DNA from: Gammaproteobacteria bacterium
GTDB lineage: Bacteria > Pseudomonadota > Gammaproteobacteria > Pseudomonadales > Azotimanducaceae
Direction: 5' to 3'
Length of the DNA stretch: 64,000 bases
NCBI GenBank assembly: GCA_026707945.1
Contig: JAPOVV010000074.1
Span: 149,690-213,689, forward strand
Below, piece after piece: positions 54,802 to 63,192 of the stretch. A model generated the notes under the pieces. That model did no database searches, was not told where the DNA came from, and was given only the letters and a program-made list of their open reading frames with translations. The position numbers and the translations under genes were made by a program. How positions within the stretch are numbered: the first letter of the stretch is position 1; each line of letters begins with the position of its first letter.

Positions 54802-55821
54802 TCACAGAATAATTCCCGCACTACGCTCGACAACCCAGTAAGCCGCCGTACAGCCAACAAGATATAGCGGCGCTCGTAAGAGAAACTGCGGCGCCGTGAG
54901 CCAAATTCTCCGGGCGAGCCAAGCGACGCTCAACCCGACGGCGATTACAAGCAGCTGACCCACTTCGACACCGACGTTAAATAAGAAAAGCGCACCGATT
55001 AAATTCCCTTTCGGAAGTCCGATATCCGCCAGCGCACCGGCGAAACCGAATCCGTGCAACAGTCCAAATGCAAATGCGACTATCCAGGTTTGATTTCGCA
55101 CGATCGATTCGGGAACCGGACGATCAGGATTTTCGCGTAGGCGTTCGACGGCAAAGAACAAAATCGACAACGCGATGACCGCCTCCACGGGTTGTTGTGG
55201 CAGATACACTAACTCCAGAGCTGACAACGCCAACGTGATACTGTGAGCGATCGTGAATGCCGTGATGGTCTTGATGAGATCGCTTAACCGGCTCAAGAAG
55301 AACATCAATGCGATGACGAACAGAATGTGGTCCACACCGTACAGCAAATGTTCGAAGCCGAGAAGTAAGTAACTCCATACAGAAACCCCCGACGCCTGAA
55401 TGACGACGGATGGACGCGTCGGCTTCAGCAGATAGGATGTCGTCTCACCGTCATCGAGCGTAACGTGCACCATAACTTCAGTTATCGTCAACTCAAGCCT
55501 TGCAACTGAAATCGTGCTACCGACTAACTCTCTCGTGCAGTCTAGTCGAAGCTGACGGACGACGACTGGTCCGGCAACTTCGTCCAATGCTAGGAGGACT
55601 TCTATGCACTGATCAGGGAAAACAGGTTCGAGTCGTGCACCATCCTGGTTTATTGGGCGCTTCCAGATTACGTCGTAAGACTCTCCTCCAGCCTGAGACG
55701 TAGGCTGTTGCGGATTTATCTCTATACGCAAATACGCTGGCCGCACTTCATGGGCATGGACTGTGCTAGGAGCAGTCAACATCATGATTGCGAGCACGAT
55801 TAGAACATGACGTTTATTCAC
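54802..55821 (-). CDS. HupE/UreJ-family membrane protein
   Basis: 339 residues. Signal peptide ending THAHA-like (STVHAHEVRP), a periplasmic domain of about 130 residues, then six or seven helices with the family motif GFEHLLYGVDHILFVIALM, a Glu/His/Asp site, and GLLHGFGFAGAL. HupE proteins transport nickel in hydrogenase or urease systems; this larger form is common without those enzymes, so metal transport is only inferred. It follows the PpiC-like gene by 19 bp. Confidence 0.85.
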   Translation of the reverse strand: MNKRHVLIVLAIMMLTAPSTVHAHEVRPAYLRIEINPQQPTSQAGGESYDVIWKRPINQDGARLEPVFPDQCIEVLLALDEVAGPVVVRQLRLDCTRELVGSTISVARLELTITEVMVHVTLDDGETTSYLLKPTRPSVVIQASGVSVWSYLLLGFEHLLYGVDHILFVIALMFFLSRLSDLIKTITAFTIAHSITLALSALELVYLPQQPVEAVIALSILFFAVERLRENPDRPVPESIVRNQTWIVAFAFGLLHGFGFAGALADIGLPKGNLIGALFLFNVGVEVGQLLVIAVGLSVAWLARRIWLTAPQFLLRAPLYLVGCTAAYWVVERSAGIIL

Positions 55822-55840
55822 ATCAATTCGTTCATCCAGC

Positions 55841-56656
55841 CTACGGTAAAACGACGGTGTATTGCTCTTCTATTTCATCGAGATACTCGCGAAATGCCTC
55901 TTCGCGACGCACCAAGTCAAAATCGCTTCGGACCTTATCGACGACTGAATCGAAATCTACGTCGTGAGCTGGCGTCACACGCTCGACGCGAACAAGATGT
56001 ACGCCATAGTGGGAAGTCAAGGGACCGGTCCATTCCCCATCCGCATCAAGTTGGAAGATCTCAGTCGCGAATGCCCTACCGAAGTCATCTGCAACACGTT
56101 GAAGAGGAACCGCCACGAAATCCTTTCCGAGCATGAACGCTGAACCTATCAGTTCGTCATCGTCAGCACTGTTCAGTCTGTCAAGTAATCGATTCCAATC
56201 TGTATCGTCATCTATTGAATCTGACGACCAAAACCGATGTGTGAACGAGATCGTGGCAGCTTGTCCATACTGAGCACGATTCATGTCGAAGTAGGATTCG
56301 AGTGACGCTATCGAAGCTGGTTCTACGACAGCTGAATCTTCAACGAGAAAACGCAGTTTCTGTATCAAACGTCGCTGAACTATGACATCAGCATCGGCTA
56401 GACCTAAGTGCTGAGCTTCACGAAGGAGCATTTCTTCTTGCGCACGCTCTTCAATGAGCCCCGCAAGTTCTGCAGGTAGGGGTTCACGACCCATCTGATC
56501 AAACCATCTCGCCGCGATTCCTTCCACTTCTTCTTTGCTAAGCGTGATGGTCTTAGCATCACCAGAATCCAACCATCGGTCTAGTAAGAACAACAGTAGA
56601 CCGATCGCTAGGCAAATAAATATTGGTTCGCGAAGGAAACGCTTTAGCGAATTCAA
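55841..56656 (-). CDS. Membrane-anchored PpiC-type peptidyl-prolyl isomerase
   Basis: 271 residues. One N-terminal helix (about 10-27) anchors a periplasmic domain. The chaperone-like helical part contains QEEMLLREAQHLGL, and the parvulin domain is recognised by GSAFMLGKDFVAVPLQRVADDFGRAFATEIF and GPLTSHYGVHLVRVERV. Probably helps to fold the exported products of the neighbouring genes. Located between DUF3604 (194 bp upstream) and HupE (19 bp downstream). Confidence 0.85.
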   Translation of the reverse strand: MNSLKRFLREPIFICLAIGLLLFLLDRWLDSGDAKTITLSKEEVEGIAARWFDQMGREPLPAELAGLIEERAQEEMLLREAQHLGLADADVIVQRRLIQKLRFLVEDSAVVEPASIASLESYFDMNRAQYGQAATISFTHRFWSSDSIDDDTDWNRLLDRLNSADDDELIGSAFMLGKDFVAVPLQRVADDFGRAFATEIFQLDADGEWTGPLTSHYGVHLVRVERVTPAHDVDFDSVVDKVRSDFDLVRREEAFREYLDEIEEQYTVVLP

Positions 56657-56850
56657 TGAGGTGCGCGCCTTGGATTTGCTACTGACGAAGGAACTCGTCG
56701 TCTTGAGAGCTTAAACCGAACGATTAGTCGCGCTCTACACTCATGGTCGACGAAGCCTTGTGTTTAGGCTCGTGTGAATTGCTCAGAGCCAGACGACGAG
56801 CTGCCATGACGAAGATGAACGACCATGAAATCGATCGTCGGTTTTCAGTC

Positions 56851-58647
56851 TCAGTCGCTCGGTTCGAACCAAATCGGTGAGGACCACGCGCGTTCGCTTA
56901 GCGTTCGAGGTAAATCCGGACGAGGGCTTACATCTGCTCGAATCGCGTCCCAAGTCGACCAACGACACGTTGGATTCTCAAGCGCTCTAAGGTAGTAAGC
57001 GGCACGTTGGTCGTTCGCGAAGTCTGGATCTTCCCATCGTGTCAGCAAGGTGGCAGCGCCGACTCCCTCTGTGATCGAACAGTCTTCGAGATTAACCTCT
57101 GCACCGTTCTCTGGACAGCGGTTCGTCTCAGCGTCGACTTCAAGTCCATCCGAACACGCGACGTCATACACCGCCTCTTTCTGATCGTTACCTTCTACCC
57201 AAACCTTGACGATCTGTAGCCGAGCCAACGGAGCGCCGCGTGGATCTGCCGCGGCCCATGCTAGCAACGATGGAACGCCTTCCTCGCGGAGTGCCAAATC
57301 ACCGCCCATAGGTACGCCACCTTCATAGGCGTCGTCCAAGAGATCTGGGGAGTTCAAGTCTTCCGGGAGACCGTACCCTGCGAAAAGTCGTACACGGATA
57401 CGCGGACCCGACGTGGCAAACGTCTCTTTTCGTCGAAACGCAGAGAAAATTGATTCGCGCGTGTTTTCTTCAGCCCACACGGCCGCTAGGCCCGCCGAAC
57501 TCCACCTACCGAAGTAGTTACGAGCATACGCAGCCGGCGCTTCATCTGATGCAGGGGTAACCGGAACGGATCCTCGATGTACCGGAAGGCCGTCAAATTG
57601 CCCGATCTTGCCGATGTAATTCTCCTCCTCAAACAGAAACCCAGCGTTGTGACTGTCCGAAGCGCCTACCAAGCCAAATCGGTATGGATTGAAGCCGTAA
57701 TCGTTCTGCATCGCGAGCCCTTTCTTGTATGCGTCCCTTACATAGCTTCCAGATGGTTGGCTTAGCAACCAACTCGCCACTCGATAGTAGGTGATTTCGA
57801 AGCCCGCCCATTCATCTTCAGGCGACAAGAATGGGTGAGTCTCTGACGTACCTTTCACTTGTGTGACTTCGACGAGTGGTTCATTCCTCATGCGAAAGTC
57901 AGCATATTCGGCGGTCAGTGGTTCGCCATCGAATGTCGTCGTTTCGAACATTCGCCCATTGGATTTATTCGCGTTGTGCGGAATAGCGATTAGCTCGATA
58001 CCGCTCCCACGTTGCTCGTCCATCCATCGCCAGAGATCTTCCGGATTTGGCGAGTCAAGCCTGCTAAACGGCTTCTCAGGCGCATTGGATCCGGCAAAGA
58101 TCACGTTTCGATGCAAGTTACCTCCGATACTGGACGTAAATTCGTATGCGATGAACGTTGTGAGTTTGCCGGGATCGTTGTGTTGCTCGGCAGCATCGAT
58201 GATTCGTCGCCAAGCGCTCTTTTGGACCTCCTCGTCAGGATTTTCTCGAGCAAACGCAAAGTTCTCCCCGTACGTTTGACGTCGCTCGATGTAGGACATC
58301 TCCACCTTGATGTTCTCCGCTCCTTCACGCTGCGACATCGGGTGGTCCGGATTTGCGGCAGCATCGAGTACGCCAAGGTACATCCCATGGTCTGTGACCG
58401 CATAGAAGTCAAGCGGTCGGTCGAGTTGGATCGTATACCCACTCGGATGGTCGATCGCTTCCCCTTTCGCAAAACGATACGCGTCGTCCGGCGAGGTCCG
58501 AACGCCAAAACCCCAGGCATCGAAGGAGAGTCGCGTATGGACATGTAAATCCCCAAACAAAGCCTGTCGATTGGACGGCTGATCCTCCGCAACGAGCGAG
58601 GTATTGAGAATGGCTAACCCTATGAGAACCAATATGCGTCGTGCCAT
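56851..58647 (-). CDS. DUF3604 metal-dependent PHP-like protein, exported
   Basis: 598 residues. Signal peptide to about Ala20, then LFGDLHVHTRLSFDAWGFG, where the H-x-H pair and YAVTDHGMYLG resemble a PHP phosphoesterase metal site. Further metal-type His residues lie in IPHNANKSNG and GASDSHNAG. The family is long known as DUF3604 and widespread in marine bacteria with PpiC and HupE. Substrate unknown. The cysteine-rich C-terminal part (CSDGLEVDAETNRCPENG, CSITEG) could form disulfides. Confidence 0.87.
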   Translation of the reverse strand: MARRILVLIGLAILNTSLVAEDQPSNRQALFGDLHVHTRLSFDAWGFGVRTSPDDAYRFAKGEAIDHPSGYTIQLDRPLDFYAVTDHGMYLGVLDAAANPDHPMSQREGAENIKVEMSYIERRQTYGENFAFARENPDEEVQKSAWRRIIDAAEQHNDPGKLTTFIAYEFTSSIGGNLHRNVIFAGSNAPEKPFSRLDSPNPEDLWRWMDEQRGSGIELIAIPHNANKSNGRMFETTTFDGEPLTAEYADFRMRNEPLVEVTQVKGTSETHPFLSPEDEWAGFEITYYRVASWLLSQPSGSYVRDAYKKGLAMQNDYGFNPYRFGLVGASDSHNAGFLFEEENYIGKIGQFDGLPVHRGSVPVTPASDEAPAAYARNYFGRWSSAGLAAVWAEENTRESIFSAFRRKETFATSGPRIRVRLFAGYGLPEDLNSPDLLDDAYEGGVPMGGDLALREEGVPSLLAWAAADPRGAPLARLQIVKVWVEGNDQKEAVYDVACSDGLEVDAETNRCPENGAEVNLEDCSITEGVGAATLLTRWEDPDFANDQRAAYYLRALENPTCRWSTWDAIRADVSPRPDLPRTLSERAWSSPIWFEPSD

Positions 58648-58819
58648 AGATTTTTCTCCTACCCGATACCGTGCGGGTCTCGAACTGACAATCCCGAGCG
58701 CTCATTTTCGCAAACAAGGATTCGGTAATTTTGCTGCACACATCAACTGGTTGTCTCGAGAGAACTTCGAAGTGTGCTGATCGCCCTAAGAGTTTCTTCG
58801 ATCAAGTGCTAACACCTAC

Positions 58820-59329
58820 TTAATCTTGTAGAGATGCTAGTACTTTTTCGATAAACGCGCTCTTCCGATTACGATAGCGAGTTTCACTCATTCCCTCACA
58901 TAAGTGCTTCATCTGGTTGTATTCTTTCAAAAGATTATCGTTTGCTCGCAACGCGTCGCGAAAGGTGAGAAACATCTCAAATTCAGAGCCATTTGCGACT
59001 ACCTGCAATGCCACCGGATACTCGTACGAGCTAGACTCGAGCATACACAACGATTCATTTTTCAGAGTATCCGTCTTCACACGATACCCATTCCGTTCGA
59101 GGCAATGCACGGCTTTTTCTAACTCGTGCTCATCGACTCCTACGAATACATCTAGATCACCCTTGGAAACTGCGCCAGGAATTGCAGAAGCGCCAATGTG
59201 TTCTATGTTCGCGTTCGGAAGAAGGCGACTAACCTCTTTCGCGACCACTTCAAACAATCGTCCGATTTCTGCTTGATACTGATGTGGGTCCAAAAACCTC
59301 AACGATAGACTTCCAAGAACTCTCTTCAC
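58820..59329 (-). CDS. GrpB-family nucleotidyltransferase-like protein
   Basis: 169 residues. NIEHIGASAIPGAVSKGDLDVFVGV is the nucleotidyltransferase-like G-S-x10-D-x-D site of the UPF0157/GrpB group, and YNQMKHLCEGMSETRYRNRKSAFIEKVL is its usual C-terminal helix. The biochemical activity of GrpB proteins is unclear. Confidence 0.85.
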   Translation of the reverse strand: MKRVLGSLSLRFLDPHQYQAEIGRLFEVVAKEVSRLLPNANIEHIGASAIPGAVSKGDLDVFVGVDEHELEKAVHCLERNGYRVKTDTLKNESLCMLESSSYEYPVALQVVANGSEFEMFLTFRDALRANDNLLKEYNQMKHLCEGMSETRYRNRKSAFIEKVLASLQD

Positions 59330-59435
59330 TTATCCGGTCATTCGACTAATAACCGGTTCGGTCCGATCACAGCGTTCGATTTACTCGTAGCGACTCTTAT
59401 GTATGCCCAACTGTATTCCATGGTACGAATTGAGT

Positions 59436-59450
59436 TATACTTTAATTAAA
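59436..59450 (+). promoter_or_regulatory. Promoter and possible operator of the toxin-antitoxin pair
   Basis: TATACT (59436-59441) is a good -10 element with no strong -35. It abuts the perfect palindrome TTTAATTAAA (59441-59450), a plausible autorepression site for the AbrB-type antitoxin. GGAGG follows at 59456-59460. Confidence 0.45.
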
Positions 59451-59465
59451 CAAGTGGAGGATGAG

Positions 59466-59723
59466 ATGCGTTCAACCCATCTACGAAAAGTTGGAGGATC
59501 TGTCATGCTAGCGGTACCGCCCGCGCTCCTTGACGCATTGGATCTCAGTGTGGGTACTAAAGTCGACATCGGAGTTGAGGATGATCGCATTGTTGTATGT
59601 AAGAAACTAAAACCTCGCTACACACTCGAAGAGCTCCTTGCCCAATGCGAGGAGACGATACCAATTGATGATGAAGATCGTCAATGGCTTGACTCAAAAC
59701 CGGTTGGTCGAGAAATACTGTAG
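59466..59723 (+). CDS. chpI: ChpI/MazE-like antitoxin
   Basis: 85 residues. AbrB-fold DNA-binding N-terminus (RSTHLRKVGGSVMLAVPPAL with DLSVGTKVDIGVEDDRI) and a C-terminal toxin-wrapping tail RYTLEELLAQCEE like E. coli ChpI. The start at 59466 has GGAGG at 59456-59460, spacing 5; the frame is open further up without a site. Neutralises ChpB and represses the operon. Its TAG overlaps the toxin GTG by one base. Confidence 0.88.
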   Translation: MRSTHLRKVGGSVMLAVPPALLDALDLSVGTKVDIGVEDDRIVVCKKLKPRYTLEELLAQCEETIPIDDEDRQWLDSKPVGREIL

Positions 59724-60055
59724 TGGAGCGCGGTGAAATCTGGAATGTAGATCTTGAACCTGTTGTCGGTCGTGAGCAACAAGGTGATCGCCCGGTCATC
59801 ATAGTGTCACCCAAGTCATTCAATAATGTAACTAACACTCCCATCGTCCTACCGATTACCACAGGAGGAGGATTTGCTCGTCGTCACGGATTCACGATCT
59901 CGCTCGAAGGAGTAGGAACTCGTACCATAGGAGTCATTCGATGCGATCAGCCTCGAGCACTAGATCTAGTGGCACGAAACGGAATCAAACTCGAAAGTGT
60001 TCCAACCGAGCTCGTGGATGAGATACTTGCTCGACTTTGCGCGATTTTTGAGTGA
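59723..60055 (+). CDS. chpB: ChpB/MazF-like mRNA interferase toxin
   Basis: 110 residues of the PemK/MazF fold. VERGEIWNVDLEPVVGREQQGDRPVII, the PITTGGGFARRHGF segment as in ChpB, and GVIRCDQPRALDL with the active-site arginine are present. Ribonuclease that cuts mRNA when the antitoxin is lost. The GTG start shares a base with the antitoxin stop, so the two are coupled. Both halves look intact. Confidence 0.9.
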   Translation: MERGEIWNVDLEPVVGREQQGDRPVIIVSPKSFNNVTNTPIVLPITTGGGFARRHGFTISLEGVGTRTIGVIRCDQPRALDLVARNGIKLESVPTELVDEILARLCAIFE

Positions 60056-60183
60056 GTCACACTATAGGTCGATATTTCTCTGACCCACATTTACACATCA
60101 AGAATAAATCTGTGTACTCGCTACTACAAAGCCACGACTAGCCCACTAGCGACGCGAATCCAATTCCTATCGCTCTAGAGGAC

Positions 60184-61236
60184 CTAATCCCACTTCAGAA
60201 CTTCAACGATTGGCGTTTCAGGTAACGCCTCGGATAGCAACCATCGCGCGAACAAAATACCTTCGTTGTATCCAGCCGTACTAATCCAGTTTTGCGGCGC
60301 CGGACGGTGACTTAGGTAAATCTCAAAGCTGCCATCGTCTGATGCTACGGCTTGCTCCCTGTTGATACAAACAGGAAAGTCAACGTAGTTAGTCGACTGC
60401 ATGAGGTAGTTCCACGTTTGTAATCCCCAATAGCACGCTTCCGGTGAAGTGAATTTGACCTTGAGATACTCATCCTCTTGAAGTCGAAAACGTGAGAAGC
60501 AGTAAATGTTGTCCACTGTTCCCCACCCGCCCTGTTCGGCGTCGAATTCGAATGGCGGACAAAATTCATTGATCGGAAACTCAACCGGTAGTGGCGCAAT
60601 CCACGTAGTGCACTGGAAAAACATCGCCATGTTGCGAATGCGCTGAGCGAGCTGTTCATCGTCGAGTGGCATCGCGGCCGATTGTGGTGAAACGTTTCTG
60701 ATACTTAGCGTGCTTTCTCGAGAAGACTGCCGATCAAAGAAATACTCACGCGTAAATAGTGAAACAGAGTCTGAATCAATTCGAAATTCGTTCTTTCCTT
60801 GGGGATTCTGAGTCAACTTGATCTCGAAAGAACCGTCTTCTTCAAATTCGATGTCTCGATGGTTCACATTCAACGAGACGCGATCTGCCAGCTCACCATT
60901 TGGATCACCTCCGTACAGGCAGAAACTGAGATAACAGCTATCGAATCGTTGGCCAGTAATCACGTATTCCTGATCGCCTAGAACTTGCGAAAAGTAGTAA
61001 ACCGCATCGACGTTATCTCCATACAACTTGCGATGTTCATCCGCCAGCGGCATCAAACTCGGCCGTAATGGGTCGTTGTGCAGATAGAAGTCCACCGCCA
61101 CTTGCAGCAAATGAAACATGTGCTGATATCCGTCGACGCGCCCTTGTTCGTCAAGTTCCTTTTCGGGGTCGAGGAATGTCTGGTCAGCATTCCGAATGAC
61201 CTCGAGAAACTCATCAAGCGCCTGTCTACTCTCCAC
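60184..61236 (-). CDS. DUF1214-type protein
   Basis: 350 residues. The C-terminal ~60 (DDGSFEIYLSHRPAPQNWISTAGYNEGILFARWLL) match DUF1214, and a central part FRIDSDSVSLFTREYFFDR belongs to the associated beta-rich region. No signal peptide. It overlaps the sulfotransferase gene by 11 nt and lies in one operon with it. Function unknown. Confidence 0.75.
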   Translation of the reverse strand: MESRQALDEFLEVIRNADQTFLDPEKELDEQGRVDGYQHMFHLLQVAVDFYLHNDPLRPSLMPLADEHRKLYGDNVDAVYYFSQVLGDQEYVITGQRFDSCYLSFCLYGGDPNGELADRVSLNVNHRDIEFEEDGSFEIKLTQNPQGKNEFRIDSDSVSLFTREYFFDRQSSRESTLSIRNVSPQSAAMPLDDEQLAQRIRNMAMFFQCTTWIAPLPVEFPINEFCPPFEFDAEQGGWGTVDNIYCFSRFRLQEDEYLKVKFTSPEACYWGLQTWNYLMQSTNYVDFPVCINREQAVASDDGSFEIYLSHRPAPQNWISTAGYNEGILFARWLLSEALPETPIVEVLKWD

Positions 61237-62509
61237 TGCCTGGTCCTCGTACTAGTGAATGATTTGCGTCTGTTGCATTCTCTAAGAAATCCAGATAGTC
61301 TCCAAAGTACGTCTTGATCTCCTTCTGCTCGATGTCGAATTCTTCAAGTGAGTATTCGTGGACGCCGTGCTTGCCGTGCGGTTGCTCACGAAGAAATTCT
61401 TCCATCCGCTCGCGATCCTCTGGATGCAGCTTCCAACCAAACCGCGCATAAATTGAGTCTACAACTGCCATTTGATTACGCTGAAACGTTTCAAACTGCA
61501 CATCAACAATCTGACCTTCCTTGTCCAATCGTTGACGGTCAACGAGGAAGCGGTTTAGGTAATCAGACCAGGTGCTGAGTTGCTCGCGACCCGTTCGTTT
61601 CGTGTCTTCCTGATCGGAATATAGCGAGCGCATTGAAGAGATCAAACTCGCGGTCGATGGTACGACCCGAGCCGGGTCTCGATGTGTTGCGATCACTTTC
61701 GCATCTGGATAGACATCAAAAACTGCGGGAAGACGCATCATATGCACAGGTGATTTCAGTAGCCATCTATTGGCGACCACGCCACCCGATTGAAGAAACT
61801 CCAAAAACGTCTTGTGCCAGCGCAAGTTCTGTGATTGGTCAGCTGACATGAACCACTCAAGATAAGTCGGCACGTATGCCATCGCAAGGAATTGATAACT
61901 GACAAAGTTCAATGCCGTGATCCCAATGCACTCCTGCGGCGAATCTGCTTCCATGTAGTGCTTTTTCTTAAAGTCAGGAACGAGGCGAAAGAGCTGCTCG
62001 AACTCCCGACGGACCGTCTCAGCGCGAGCGTTCGACTCATAGTCTTTTGCGCGAGGCGCGGGAAACGGTAAAAGACACTCCCAAGATAGCGGCGCTCGAT
62101 GATTTCGGTCAAGATGCAAGAGGGCGTGGAGGATTGACGTACCGCTACGCGGCATACCGATGATGAACACAGGTTCTCGGATAGCTGACGGACTCCCTTC
62201 AGCCAGAGAAGGAAGTGCTCCTTCGACGTTCAAGCGCGATGCCACCGAACGGCGTACCAGGTTTCGAATCGCGAAGCGACCGAATAGATTTAGTTTCGCC
62301 TCAAGGTTTAAGGACCGTACGAGGGTTTCAAGTCCCAGACGAGGCACCGGATCGTCAAGTGAGTGTCCCGTTTGGGTTTGCGCGTGGTCGAGTATTTCCT
62401 TTACGTCTAGACGCAGTGAAGGTAAGCCACTAGCCTCGATTAAGGCTCCAACTTTGTTTACCGTTTTCAGTATGAACGGGCTCTTTATGTGTACCTGTTG
62501 AACAGGCAC
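61226..62509 (-). CDS. Sulfotransferase family protein
   Basis: 427 residues. PVFIIGMPRSGTSILHALLHLD is the 5'-phosphosulfate loop for PAPS, and VIATHRDPARVVPSTASLIS is the 3'-phosphate-binding motif. ADSPQECIGITALNFVSYQF and RWLLKSPVHMMRLPAVF are typical of the large bacterial group near DUF1214 and SCP2. Transfers sulfate from PAPS to an alcohol, probably lipid or sterol-like, judged by context. Middle gene of a three-gene operon, 2 nt after the SCP2 gene. Confidence 0.88.
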   Translation of the reverse strand: MPVQQVHIKSPFILKTVNKVGALIEASGLPSLRLDVKEILDHAQTQTGHSLDDPVPRLGLETLVRSLNLEAKLNLFGRFAIRNLVRRSVASRLNVEGALPSLAEGSPSAIREPVFIIGMPRSGTSILHALLHLDRNHRAPLSWECLLPFPAPRAKDYESNARAETVRREFEQLFRLVPDFKKKHYMEADSPQECIGITALNFVSYQFLAMAYVPTYLEWFMSADQSQNLRWHKTFLEFLQSGGVVANRWLLKSPVHMMRLPAVFDVYPDAKVIATHRDPARVVPSTASLISSMRSLYSDQEDTKRTGREQLSTWSDYLNRFLVDRQRLDKEGQIVDVQFETFQRNQMAVVDSIYARFGWKLHPEDRERMEEFLREQPHGKHGVHEYSLEEFDIEQKEIKTYFGDYLDFLENATDANHSLVRGPGSGE

Positions 62510-62511
62510 GA

Positions 62512-62814
62512 TCAGGTTAGCTTCTTGAGTTTTGACGCGATTGACATATCTCCCTTCACTTTGATCTTGCCCGACGCGACTGCCATGAATGGCTTGATTT
62601 CGTTCCGCTGCAACTTGCCATACGTATCAAGCGACATTCGAACGACACAATCGGGTTCGACATCCTGACCGGTAACCACCGACACCACATTGGTTGCTCC
62701 TGTCCCATCAATGAGCATTTGTTCGTCGTCAAAATCGAACAGAAGTGTTTTTCCTAGTGGATCGATTCCGCTCGCCTTTTCGGACATGTCCTCGCAGACA
62801 CTTTCTATCGACAT
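62512..62814 (-). CDS. SCP2-type sterol/lipid-binding protein
   Basis: 100 residues. SCP2 fold shown by GKTLLFDFDDEQMLIDGTGATNVVSVVTGQDVEPDCVVRMS and FMAVASGKIKVKGDMSIASKLKKL. Binds a lipid or acyl-CoA ligand. First gene of the operon with the sulfotransferase and DUF1214, which suggests that it presents the lipid to be modified. Confidence 0.88.
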   Translation of the reverse strand: MSIESVCEDMSEKASGIDPLGKTLLFDFDDEQMLIDGTGATNVVSVVTGQDVEPDCVVRMSLDTYGKLQRNEIKPFMAVASGKIKVKGDMSIASKLKKLT

Positions 62815-63192
62815 TTCTCTATTCCTTCGTGCACATCCTCAAATGCTAGCGATAGATTCGGCGAACGGTAAGTGCTTTTAGGCAGATCTGACGGATCCAA
62901 CTTTCGAACACGGCAGATCGTTCATAAATTAGTGCGTTGGCGGGAACCTGCGGAACCGAATCAAAACACATTTATTCGCAAACCGCGTCATCGAAGTTCG
63001 ACGCAATAACCGTACTACGATTAACGGCCATCACGCTTGTCGCAATGATAAAAAAACGAATCTAGGCACCGTTCGTGACATTAACGGAGAGGATTAATCC
63101 GCGTGACCAAATCTTGTCATGGATTCCGCCCGATGTGTTTTAGAAGGTGTTGTCGCCGGCGGTTCACTGACGTTCAGGAATAGCTTACTGGG
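62815..63192. other. Intergenic stretch between SCP2 and the protease-like gene
   Basis: No clear gene. It should hold the SCP2 operon promoter. The perfect palindrome GGATTAATCC lies at 63091-63100. A 26-codon frame from GTG 63103 would give a Cys/Arg-rich peptide, not supported by a well-spaced ribosome site. Confidence 0.35.

Noticed and set aside
63103..63183. 26-codon Cys/Arg-rich frame (GTG start) beside a palindrome
   Set aside because: Ribosome site too far from the start and no family; could be chance.
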